A stretch of DNA of 64,000 nt, taken from Parabacteroides sp. Marseille-P3160 (GTDB taxonomy: Bacteria > Bacteroidota > Bacteroidia > Bacteroidales > Tannerellaceae). Made by a program: the position numbers and the translations under genes. The notes under the pieces are model-generated. The model searched no databases. It was not told the DNA's origin and was given only the letters and a program-made list of their open reading frames with translations. Each line of letters opens with the position of its first letter. Position 1 is the first letter of the stretch. Shown here piece by piece: positions 57,254-64,000 of this stretch. The DNA is taken from positions 1,787,772 to 1,851,771 of the forward strand of contig NZ_LT799418.1 in NCBI RefSeq assembly GCF_900162725.1, in the 5' to 3' direction.

Positions 57254-58449
57254 ATTGTATCTTCCTTGTTGACGTTATAATAGATCTTCATTTGATTGCC
57301 CAGTATCTTGGTGAAACCTTTCACGTCGTCTGCCGTCCAGGCCTTCTGTTCTTCTCCGTATACGCCGAAGTCGCTCTTCATCAGGTCGTGCTTGCTTTCG
57401 ATGCCGACCAACGTATAGCCGTAGGGGCGGAGGGTGAGGAATACCTTTCCGCTTACCTGCTTCTGCGTGCTCTGCAGGAAAACTTCCATATCGCGCATTA
57501 CCGGTTCCAGATATTCGGCTTCATGCAGGAACATGCCGTACCAGTTGCCTATTTGGTCTTTCCAGTACTGCTGCCATTTGGTCAGGGTATGTTTCTCCAA
57601 CATTTTATGGGCGTTGATGATCAAGAGGGGGCCGGCTGCTTCGAAGCCTACACGCCCTTTAATTCCAATAATCGTATCACCGATATGCATGTCCCGCCCG
57701 ATGGCCCAACGGCTCCCGATTTCTTCTACTTTACGGATGGCGTCTACCTTATTATCATATGCAATACCGTTTACTCCGCTGATTTCTCCTTTATCAAATT
57801 CAATGGTAAGTTTCTCTTCACCGGTGGCTTGCAACTGGGAAGGATATGCCTCATCCGGCAAGGTCTGGTCGGAGTGAAGCGTCTCTTTACCGCCGACGCT
57901 CGTTCCCCAAAGCCCTTTATTGATGGAATACTCCATCTTTACAAAATCGGCCTCATAACCGTGTTGTTTCAGGTAGTTGATTTCGTATTCGCGACTTAGG
58001 TTCATATCCCGGGTAGGAGTAATGATCTCTATCTCAGGAGCCAGTACGTTGAATGTCAAATCGAAGCGTACCTGGTCGTTCCCCGCGCCCGTACTTCCGT
58101 GCGCTACGGCATCGGCCTTGATTTCCTTTGCGTATTGAATGATGGCCAACGCTTGGAAAATCCGTTCGGAGCTGACCGAAATAGGATAGGTCCCGTTGCG
58201 CAATACGTTGCCGAAGACCATGTATTTGATACTTTTTTCGTAGTATTCTTTTTCCACATTTAAAGTAATGTGTTGGGCCACTCCCAGTTTGTATGCTCTT
58301 TCTTCGATAGCTTTGCATTCCGCCTCGCTAAATCCTCCGGTATTGGCCAAGGCTGTGTATACTTCGTAATCTTTCTCCTTTGTCAGATACATGGCGCAAA
58401 AAGAGGTATCCAATCCTCCGCTGAACGCCAATACTACTTTCTTTTTCAT
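57250..58449 (-). CDS. argG: Argininosuccinate synthase
   Basis: This 399-residue protein has the PP-loop AFSGGLDTSFCAMYLTKE at residues 8-25, HGSTGAGNDQVRFDLTF, and SINKGLWGTSVGGKETLHSD. It condenses citrulline and aspartate with ATP. The sequence follows the Bacteroidetes form. It sits between the GNAT gene (4-bp overlap) and argC (4-bp overlap), which shows tight coupling. argH and the carbamoyltransferase gene are not in the window. Confidence 0.96.
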   Translation of the reverse strand: MKKKVVLAFSGGLDTSFCAMYLTKEKDYEVYTALANTGGFSEAECKAIEERAYKLGVAQHITLNVEKEYYEKSIKYMVFGNVLRNGTYPISVSSERIFQALAIIQYAKEIKADAVAHGSTGAGNDQVRFDLTFNVLAPEIEIITPTRDMNLSREYEINYLKQHGYEADFVKMEYSINKGLWGTSVGGKETLHSDQTLPDEAYPSQLQATGEEKLTIEFDKGEISGVNGIAYDNKVDAIRKVEEIGSRWAIGRDMHIGDTIIGIKGRVGFEAAGPLLIINAHKMLEKHTLTKWQQYWKDQIGNWYGMFLHEAEYLEPVMRDMEVFLQSTQKQVSGKVFLTLRPYGYTLVGIESKHDLMKSDFGVYGEEQKAWTADDVKGFTKILGNQMKIYYNVNKEDTI

Positions 58450-59171
58450 TCTTGTGATATTAATTGATTATTTTCTTTCTTCTGTTCTTGTTTCTCCGGT
58501 TCCGGTTCTTTTTTTACGGAGGCCGGTTCCGGTTCTACCGGTTCCTGTACCGAGGCGTTCTGTTCCTTTTCCTTCTCCTTGATGCGTTGGCGGAGCGACT
58601 CGTAGGTCTCTTCGAGAATCTGGCAACGCGGATCGGATGGATCGAAAAGCATGGCTGTACATATACAATAACGGCGATTTGTCCGCGTTAGTACATCGTG
58701 ATTGACGCATCCTTCGCATCCCCGCCAAAAAGCGTCGTCGTCGGTCAGGTCGGCAAAGGTAACCGGTACATAACCCAACTCCGTATTCATCTTCATCACG
58801 GCGCTACCGGAAGTCAGGCTGAACAGTTTCGCTTTTGGCCAACGGATTCGTGCAAGGCTGAAAGTCGCGTGTTTGATCCTTTTTGCCAGCCCCTGGTTCC
58901 TGAATTTATCTGCAACGATCAAACCGGACGTAGCTACATATTGTTTGTTTCCCCACGATTCAATATAACTGAAGCCGGCGAATTCCTCCCCGGCGAGGGC
59001 GATCACAACTTTTCCTTCTCTCATTTTCTGCGCCACATATTCGTGCGTACGTTTGGCTATGCCGGTACCGCGCACTTTGGCTGCGGCCTCGATGGTGTCA
59101 AGGATGGTGTCCACATATTTCTCGTGGCTTTCGTCTGCCACCATCACATCAATATCTACTTTTTCTTTCAT
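58446..59171 (-). CDS. GNAT-family acetyltransferase of the arginine operon, Cys-rich
   Basis: This 241-residue protein has a GNAT core at about residues 8-135 with the acyl-CoA loop KFRNQGLAKRI (90-100). A segment with four cysteines follows, C152-x2-C155-x13-C169-x-C171 (WRGCEGCVNHD, RRYCICTAM), which could bind zinc or an iron-sulfur cluster (inference). Residues 195-241 are a Glu/Lys/Pro-rich tail, probably disordered. Its place between argR and argG, with a 4-bp overlap into argG, suggests an N-acylglutamate synthase role at the first step of arginine synthesis. No acyl specificity can be read. Another GNAT function is possible. Confidence 0.75.
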   Translation of the reverse strand: MKEKVDIDVMVADESHEKYVDTILDTIEAAAKVRGTGIAKRTHEYVAQKMREGKVVIALAGEEFAGFSYIESWGNKQYVATSGLIVADKFRNQGLAKRIKHATFSLARIRWPKAKLFSLTSGSAVMKMNTELGYVPVTFADLTDDDAFWRGCEGCVNHDVLTRTNRRYCICTAMLFDPSDPRCQILEETYESLRQRIKEKEKEQNASVQEPVEPEPASVKKEPEPEKQEQKKENNQLISQE

Positions 59172-59209
59172 CTTGCCTTAAAATCTAAAAAAAAACAATC
59201 TTATGTAAG

Positions 59210-59656
59210 TCAATCAATAAACCGTTCCAGGGCGGCTGCAATGCTCTCCCGGCTATAGCCTTCCCTTGGGATGATCAGTATCGTATCGTCGCCGGCAATG
59301 GTGCCCAGTATTTCTGCCGGGGCATGTTGGTCAATGTCGGATGCGATGCCCATGGCATATCCCGGACGGGTTTTCAGTACCGCTAAATTTCCCGAGAATT
59401 CTATCTTCTGATGCTCTGCCGCTGTTAGTTCCTCGGGTAGGAGCGCCGGCTTCGTTTCCGGTAAAGTATAAATATATTGGTCGTCCGTATCATGGATCTT
59501 TACAATCTTCAATTGTTTGATATCCCTTGACAAAGTGGCCTGCGTTGCATTAAGGCCTCTCTCCTTCAGTTTTTGCTGTAAATCTTCTTGGCTTCGGATT
59601 GAATCGGAGCGTACAATTTCGCAGATTGCTGTCAGACGTTGTTCTTTTATGTTCAT
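59210..59656 (-). CDS. argR: Arginine repressor
   Basis: This 148-residue protein has an N-terminal winged helix (RLTAICEIVRSDSIRSQEDL, then KERGLNATQATLSRDIKQL with the ArgR signature) and a C-terminal hexamerisation/arginine-binding domain (GYAMGIASDIDQHAPAEILG and GTIAGDDTILIIPRE, with the Asp pair). It represses arginine synthesis when arginine is abundant. It is first in the operon, 38 bp before the GNAT gene, so it probably regulates itself. ARG-box-like palindromes flank its own promoter box. Confidence 0.95.
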   Translation of the reverse strand: MNIKEQRLTAICEIVRSDSIRSQEDLQQKLKERGLNATQATLSRDIKQLKIVKIHDTDDQYIYTLPETKPALLPEELTAAEHQKIEFSGNLAVLKTRPGYAMGIASDIDQHAPAEILGTIAGDDTILIIPREGYSRESIAAALERFID

Positions 59657-59658
59657 AC

Positions 59659-59715
59659 TGTATAAATATTCATTTATGTTGCAAATATAGGGGTTTATTT
59701 TGAATAAATATACGT
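59659..59715 (-). promoter_or_regulatory. argR promoter with two ARG-box-like palindromes
   Basis: The minus strand has TATATTTG (59682-59689), a -7 consensus match. Box 1 (TGTATAAATATTCA, 59659-59672) and box 2 (TGAATAAATATACG, 59701-59714) are imperfect palindromes. Each shares the TGAAT(A) half-site with the E. coli ARG box (TGAATwwwwATTCA), and they are related in opposite orientation. One lies downstream and one upstream of the -7 box, well placed for repression. Confidence 0.6.
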
Positions 59716-59756
59716 TTTGTGGCTTTTTATAAAATAATTAAGATGTTTTTCAATAA

Positions 59757-59870
59757 TATTTCACCTCCGATATCCGTACCGCCGCGGATTACACGACTCC
59801 GGACATGCCTATCTACCGCTCCTCCCAGGAGCTGATTGACCAACTTTATCAATTTGAGAACGAGGCTTAA
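59757..59870 (+). pseudogene. Short gene remnant (C-terminal 37 codons) of unknown origin
   Basis: This plus-strand frame after a stop codon at 59754 encodes YFTSDIRTAADYTTPDMP, then IYRSSQELIDQLYQFENEA, and ends in TAA at 59868. It lies between argR and the PstS-like gene. It is much richer in G+C than its AT-rich flanks and has a protein-like composition with an amphipathic C-terminal helix, but no usable start. An in-frame ATG would give only 21 residues. I infer a decayed 3' end of a gene; the family was not recognised. Confidence 0.4.
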
Positions 59871-59959
59871 ACGGAGCGATCCTCCCCATCTATGCTTTAT
59901 TTGTTGATATAAGTTTGTCAAGGCGAGTTGATTTATTATTGCAATTGTCATGATTGATA

Positions 59960-60922
59960 TTATTTTGGCAGAAAACCACATTCTATAATAGTTGATTTGG
60001 CATTTTCTGATTGCAACCATTCGTATAGTTTGTAAGCCATCGAATGATGGTCTAAATCGGAACGGATTGCAACATGTACCTTCGATATAAAAGGAAATGT
60101 TCCGTTTTTAACCGTTTTCTCATCAGGAAAAATACCGTTAATAGCAATTTTAGGTACTTCACTGTCGGGTACCCGGGCTTGTAAATTTTTGTAATTATTG
60201 AAAGTATAACAGATAGCATCCATGTTATACAGAATTTCACCAAAAACCTGTGACATTCCGCCTATTTCGCTTTCCGGAAAATCAGCCGGTTCCAAACCAT
60301 CCATTACTAACTCTCTCAGCACTTCCTCGCTGCCCGAATTGCGGGGACGTGTAAATACTTTTATACTTGCGTTTTTACCGCCAACTTGCGACCAATTGAT
60401 TATTTCTCCTGTATATATTTTCTGAACTTGATTGACCGTCAGCGATTTTACAGGATTATTCTTATTAACAACAAAAACAAAAGCGTCTAATGCAATGGGC
60501 GTTTCAATCAGCGTAACTCCGACAGCATCGGCATGGTTTTTTTCGTCTGGCGAAATAGTTCTGTGTGTGAGGATAACATCAGCGTCTCCGTCAATCAAAT
60601 TCATAAATGCACCATGCGTTTGAGAACTCTTAACATGTTGCCAAAAAAAGTTTTTATACTGTTCGGGGAGTTCTTCATATTTAGGATGCAAAGTCCATTC
60701 AGTAACAATTCCTGGTTCAATCCATCTACAAGGGACACCCAGCAGTTTACAGGCAACCATCACATTAAGTACACTTGAAGAGGTCGAACCATCTACTTTC
60801 GGATAATTTTCAAACGAAATATTTTCTATTCCCACAAAAGTTTCTTCTTCCTGCTCATCTTTAGCACAACCGGTACACACAACTATTACAACTAAAACTG
60901 TAATAAAAATAAATTTATTCAT
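59960..60922 (-). CDS. PstS-like periplasmic substrate-binding lipoprotein
   Basis: This 320-residue protein has a lipobox (VLVVIVVCTGCAKDEQ, Cys near residue 19) and a PBP-like type II fold of the PstS family: YPKVDGSTSSSVL (ligand-binding loop), ADVILTHRTISPDE, FVFVVNKNNPVKSLTVNQVQ, IYTGEIINWSQVGG, and FTRPRNSGSEEVLRELVM. Unlike classical PstS there are no pstC, pstA, pstB or phoU genes beside it. It may bind phosphate or another oxyanion for sensing or scavenging. It is transcribed divergently from the ECF sigma gene, with about 240 bp between. Confidence 0.85.
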   Translation of the reverse strand: MNKFIFITVLVVIVVCTGCAKDEQEEETFVGIENISFENYPKVDGSTSSSVLNVMVACKLLGVPCRWIEPGIVTEWTLHPKYEELPEQYKNFFWQHVKSSQTHGAFMNLIDGDADVILTHRTISPDEKNHADAVGVTLIETPIALDAFVFVVNKNNPVKSLTVNQVQKIYTGEIINWSQVGGKNASIKVFTRPRNSGSEEVLRELVMDGLEPADFPESEIGGMSQVFGEILYNMDAICYTFNNYKNLQARVPDSEVPKIAINGIFPDEKTVKNGTFPFISKVHVAIRSDLDHHSMAYKLYEWLQSENAKSTIIECGFLPK

Positions 60923-61042
60923 AATCGCCCTAATTTAAAGTATTCCGCATATTTTTTGCCGCTCATTTGTAAGGTCCCTTTTATTCATACAGCATTCCGT
61001 GCTTGATGCCAGATTCACATACAGGCCTAAAATTATTTATAA

Positions 61043-61112
61043 TATTCAACTATACATCTTTTTATCTCACTTCTAAAGATAGCAAATATTTGGTAAACCG
61101 TATTCAACTATA
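61043..61112. repeat. 12-bp direct repeat upstream of the ECF sigma gene
   Basis: TATTCAACTATA occurs at 61043-61054 and again at 61101-61112, 58 bp apart. The second copy lies about 17-28 bp upstream of the -7 box, where the -33 element should be. It could be a binding site for a regulator or for the ECF holoenzyme itself. Confidence 0.5.
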
Positions 61113-61128
61113 ATCATCCGAAATATAT

Positions 61129-61136
61129 TATATTTG
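61129..61136 (+). promoter_or_regulatory. -7 box of the ECF sigma gene
   Basis: TATATTTG matches TAnnTTTG and lies 25 nt before the ATG at 61162. No TTTG was found at -33; the direct repeat TATTCAACTATA lies there instead. Confidence 0.5.
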
Positions 61137-61161
61137 CATTTAACAACACTTGGATCAGCAA

Positions 61162-61728
61162 ATGCCTAATGAGAAAGAATACATAGAGGGTTTAATAAAG
61201 GGATCATATCATGACTTTACCTGTTTATATGAACTCTATTCTTCCCGTTTGTATGCTTTCATATTCAGTCTTACGCATGCCGAACCGCTTGCGAAGGACA
61301 TCGTCCAGGAAACATTTATCAAGGTCTGGGAACATCGTTCCTTCCTTGATCCCGAACAATCTTTCCAGTCTTATCTGTTTACCATTGCCAAAAATAAATT
61401 ATTGAATGAATTTAGAAAAGAGGTAAATCGCACCCTGCCGCTGGATGAACATACCGATGCCCAAGAAAACCTTCAGGTAGAAAACAATGCGGAGCAGAAA
61501 ATCTCCATTGATGAATTTAACCGCCAACTATCAGAAGCGAAAAAACAATTAACTCCCCGCCAACGCGAACTGTTTGAATTGAATAAGGAACGGGGATTAT
61601 CCATCTCAGAAATAGTTGAGAAAACTTCCATTTCCGAACAATCCGTTCGAAACCAGATATCCATGGCTATGCAAATCCTACGAAAAGAAATGAGCCAATA
61701 TCTATCTCTCTTCTTTATATTCTTCTGA
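61162..61728 (+). CDS. ECF RNA polymerase sigma factor (sigma-70 family)
   Basis: The ATG at 61162 (MPNEKEYIEGLIKGSYHDFT) gives 188 residues. A TTG 12 bp earlier is a less likely start. It has region 2 (CLYELYSSRLYAFIFSLTHA, then AKDIVQETFIKVWEHRSFLD and FQSYLFTIAKNKLLNEFRKE) and region 4 (LTPRQRELFELNKERGLSIS, then EIVEKTSISEQSVRNQISMA). The layout with a FecR anti-sigma and a SusC-like transporter downstream fits cell-surface signalling, in which the sigma factor activates the transporter operon when the substrate is bound. Confidence 0.93.
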   Translation: MPNEKEYIEGLIKGSYHDFTCLYELYSSRLYAFIFSLTHAEPLAKDIVQETFIKVWEHRSFLDPEQSFQSYLFTIAKNKLLNEFRKEVNRTLPLDEHTDAQENLQVENNAEQKISIDEFNRQLSEAKKQLTPRQRELFELNKERGLSISEIVEKTSISEQSVRNQISMAMQILRKEMSQYLSLFFIFF

Positions 61729-61814
61729 GAAGTTTCTTCTATATGTTTTATAACACTCAAAAAGGAATGTTATATTCAGGCATGAATAGTGTATAACTTA
61801 CAAACTCAGGATGC

Positions 61815-62825
61815 ATGCTTGAAAAACAACCTCTATATAAGTTATTAGTACGTTATGTTTCAGAAACGATCACGAAGGAAGAATTACTTAAACTCAGGAC
61901 CTTGGTAAATCTCTCGGATGATGAAGAACTATCAGTCCATGTGCACCGTTTATGGAACGAATATAAACCAGCCAAACTACCCGAAAATACCCTGATGGAC
62001 GACATCTTCAGACAGATAAAATCCAGAACCAGGAAGCAGCGGATCCGCTTGGAGATTCGCAGAAAAGTTTCTTATGCGTTAGGTATTGCGGCAGCACTCC
62101 TTATTTCTTTTCTTTCGGTGACTTCTCTCTTTTTACTTAAAGAGAAAAAGCAGTATGAAAAAGCCGGGGAGCGCGAAATGACGGTACGATCCGAAAGAGG
62201 TCAAAAAGTGAGGGTAACCTTGCCGGACGGTTCACAAGTTCGTTTAAATGCGGCATCCATGTTACAATATAAGCTTAACTATGGAGACAGCGTTCGCAAA
62301 GTAGCGATGAAAGGAGAAGGGTTTTTCGAAGTTAAAAAGGATCCGCATATTCCTTTCATCGTACAAACCCAATACTTGGATATTGAAGTGCTCGGCACCT
62401 CTTTCAATATTTATGCCTATGAAGAAGAACAGATCGTAGAGACCACTTTAATTACCGGAAAAGTAAAAATAATGACCCATACGTTTCCCGTCCGTGTAGC
62501 CTATTTAAATCCGGATGAAAAAGCATTATATCATATAGCGTCAGGAGATCTGAGAGTGGAAAAAACGGACAAGCGCATAGAGACGGCTTGGTTAAGAGGA
62601 GCTTTGGTTTTTCGTTCCGTACCATTAAGGGATATACTCTATAAACTGGAGCGACAGTATGGCGTGACCATTCATCTGGATAATAAGAATATAGAAGATG
62701 ATGTCTTTACAGGGACTTTTGACAGCGAATACATTTCAGATATAATGAAAATCCTGCGGGCCCATTATTCATTCCAATATAAAATCGTAGGAGATCATAT
62801 CTATATTACTTCTCCCCGCCGATAG
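61815..62825 (+). CDS. FecR family anti-sigma factor
   Basis: This 336-residue protein has a cytoplasmic N-terminus (1-85), one membrane helix (about 88-112, ALGIAAALLISFLSVTSLFLL) and a periplasmic FecR domain (about 120-240: VRSERGQKVRVTLPDGSQVR, LNAASMLQYKLNYGD, VKKDPHIPFIVQTQYLDIEV, LGTSFNIYAYEEEQIVETTL). A DUF4974-like C-terminus (LRDILYKLERQYGVTIHLDN) follows. It should hold the ECF sigma inactive until the STN domain of the transporter downstream signals. It lies 86 bp after the sigma gene. Confidence 0.95.
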   Translation: MLEKQPLYKLLVRYVSETITKEELLKLRTLVNLSDDEELSVHVHRLWNEYKPAKLPENTLMDDIFRQIKSRTRKQRIRLEIRRKVSYALGIAAALLISFLSVTSLFLLKEKKQYEKAGEREMTVRSERGQKVRVTLPDGSQVRLNAASMLQYKLNYGDSVRKVAMKGEGFFEVKKDPHIPFIVQTQYLDIEVLGTSFNIYAYEEEQIVETTLITGKVKIMTHTFPVRVAYLNPDEKALYHIASGDLRVEKTDKRIETAWLRGALVFRSVPLRDILYKLERQYGVTIHLDNKNIEDDVFTGTFDSEYISDIMKILRAHYSFQYKIVGDHIYITSPRR

Positions 62826-62902
62826 CGAAGGGTTGAAGCAGTAGTAATAATAACCTTAAATTAAAGACTATGCAACCAAACACATCCTGATTAAAATTGA
62901 AA

Positions 62903-62932
62903 GAACCGAAGAATCTGGCCATTCTTCGGTTC
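62903..62932 (+). promoter_or_regulatory. Hairpin between fecR-like and susC-like genes
   Basis: A perfect 12-bp inverted repeat (GAACCGAAGAAT / ATTCTTCGGTTC, 62903-62914 and 62921-62932) with a 6-nt loop. No T-tract follows, so it may be a partial terminator or a stabilising 5' structure for the transporter mRNA. Confidence 0.6.
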
Positions 62933-62987
62933 CAAAGGTCAACACTTCTTAATTTTTTGCGGTGAATTCCGTAAAACAAATAATCTT

Positions 62988-64000
62988 ATGTATCAACCTA
63001 ATATTCTAAAAAACATGTTTAACCATTATCAAAAGAAACAAAACCCTTTGGTAGGTAAAGATAAAGAGAAAAAAGCAAATCTCTTTATAATGATGTTACT
63101 TTTTGCGTTACTTATGCCATTTTCAATCTTCTCACAAACAAACCCAGTCACAGTTTCCGTCAAAGACGCGACATTAAAGCAATTTTTTGAAGCCATTGAA
63201 AAACAAACCCCTTATACTTTCTCGTACCGGGATATAGTTGTAGAAGGGAAAGCGGACATTTCAATCCATGCGATCCAACGTCCGGTTACTTCAATTTTAG
63301 AAGAGGTATTACCTCCCAGGGGGCTGCAGTATTCTACCTCCGGACGCTCCATTCTAATTACAAGACTAATCAAAAAGCCGAGAAGACAAATTACAGGCTC
63401 TGTAACAGATGAACGGGGTGAGCCCATTATCGGTGCAAATGTGGTAGAAAAGGGAACAGCAAACGGTACCATGACTGATATTGAAGGAAAGTTCTCGCTC
63501 CAGATCGATCCGGATGCTTTATTACAGATATCCTATATAGGCTATGATACACAGGACATGCCGATAGGTTCCAAGCAAGACATATCCATCAAAATGAGAG
63601 AAGATTCCAAAGCTTTGGATGAGGTGGTTGTTATCGGTTACGGTACTGTCAAACGTCAGGATTTTACCGGATCGGTTTCATCTATCCGTCTGGAAAATTC
63701 TCCTATAGCTTTAACATCTAATCTGAATGCACTCGAATCCATCAAAGGTAATGTCGCCGGTTTGGATATTGGAGCAACCAATTCAGCCGGAGGCCAACCT
63801 TCGATGCAGCTGAGAGGTCAGAAATCCATTTCCGGTTCCAATGATCCTTTAATCGTGGTAGATGGAGTCATATTCATGGGAAGCTTAAGTAATATAAATC
63901 CGAACGACATAGCATCCTATGATATTTTAAAAGATGCGACTTCTGCTGCGGCTTATGGTTCACGTTCAGCTAATGGTGTGATTATTATCACCACGAAAAA
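62988..64000 (+). CDS. SusC/RagA TonB-linked transporter with STN signalling domain, N-terminal part
   Basis: The gene starts at the ATG at 62988 and runs off the right edge; about 337 residues are visible. Its long N-terminus leads to a signal segment (LFIMMLLFALLMPFSIFSQ). An STN domain (about 53-120: VTVSVKDATLKQFFEAIEKQ, TPYTFSYRDIVV) is followed by a carboxypeptidase-regulatory-like domain (RQITGSVTDERGEPIIGANV), the TonB-box LDEVVVIGYGTVKRQ and the start of the plug (QLRGQKSISGSNDPLIVVDG, YDILKDATSAAAYGSRSANG). The STN domain, absent from the first SusC in this window, marks it as the signalling partner of the FecR/ECF pair upstream. The SusD partner is outside the window. Confidence 0.93.
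   Translation, partial: MYQPNILKNMFNHYQKKQNPLVGKDKEKKANLFIMMLLFALLMPFSIFSQTNPVTVSVKDATLKQFFEAIEKQTPYTFSYRDIVVEGKADISIHAIQRPVTSILEEVLPPRGLQYSTSGRSILITRLIKKPRRQITGSVTDERGEPIIGANVVEKGTANGTMTDIEGKFSLQIDPDALLQISYIGYDTQDMPIGSKQDISIKMREDSKALDEVVVIGYGTVKRQDFTGSVSSIRLENSPIALTSNLNALESIKGNVAGLDIGATNSAGGQPSMQLRGQKSISGSNDPLIVVDGVIFMGSLSNINPNDIASYDILKDATSAAAYGSRSANGVIIITTK

Noticed and set aside
57292..57999. A 235-codon open frame on the plus strand inside argG
   Set aside because: It is antisense to the conserved argininosuccinate synthase gene, and the encoded sequence shows no domain.
59727..60020. A 97-codon minus-strand open frame across the gene remnant and the end of the PstS-like gene
   Set aside because: Its N-terminal part overlaps the PstS-like gene out of frame, and the sequence has no family features.

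Overview
The window is chromosomal DNA from a Bacteroidales bacterium, most likely Parabacteroides-like (Tannerellaceae). The evidence is the SusC/SusD pairs, a hybrid two-component regulator with Reg_prop repeats, Bacteroidetes-only families (DUF4290, DUF4105, FecR with a DUF4974-like C-terminus, fucose-type gmd/fcl) and promoters of the Bacteroides sigma-ABfr type (TTTG, 19-21 bp, TAnnTTTG). The genus is an inference from gene content. No rRNA, tRNA, insertion sequence, prophage or CRISPR array was seen.

Region 1 (1-13,300, minus strand) is a polysaccharide utilization locus running off the left edge. In transcription order it has a hybrid sensor/AraC regulator, SusC, SusD, a heparinase II/III-like lyase lipoprotein, a parallel beta-helix protein and the N-terminus of a second heparinase II/III-like protein. 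A serine hydrolase gene diverges from the regulator.

Region 2 (14,886-22,000) is a surface-sugar block: a HIGH-type nucleotidyltransferase fused to a GHMP kinase, rfbA, fcl and gmd, then an OmpA-like protein and an undecaprenyl-phosphate sugar transferase. These supply GDP-L-fucose and other activated sugars and start glycan assembly.

Region 3 (22,000-33,300) is housekeeping: ruvX, def, a carboxyltransferase with its biotin carrier, a large TPR protein, a DUF4290 protein, murA, rimM, an M23 peptidase, dxr and rseP. MurA has Asp at the position where fosfomycin attacks Cys in E. coli.

Region 4 (33,355-40,900, minus) holds ald and then a DUF4105 protein, a PafA-like protein whose metal ligands are almost all replaced, and secA in one apparent operon. 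Region 5 (41,072-48,630) holds coaX, an outer-membrane protein, lptC, a CBS/CorC membrane protein, a PpiD/SurA-like foldase and a C1 peptidase.

Region 6 (48,830-55,035) is a MarR-regulated tripartite RND efflux operon. Region 7 (55,146-59,656, minus) is an arginine operon: argR, a GNAT acetyltransferase, argG, argC, argD, with ARG-box-like palindromes at its promoter. Region 8 (59,757-64,000) has a short gene remnant, an orphan PstS-like lipoprotein, and an ECF sigma factor, a FecR anti-sigma and an STN-containing SusC that runs off the right edge.

The items most worth a second look are the nucleotidyltransferase-GHMP kinase fusion, the DUF4105/pseudo-phosphatase/secA operon, the Asp-type MurA, the Cys-rich acetyltransferase in the arginine operon, the tandem GGT...ACC array near 27.2 kb and the competing hairpins between susD and the lyase gene.
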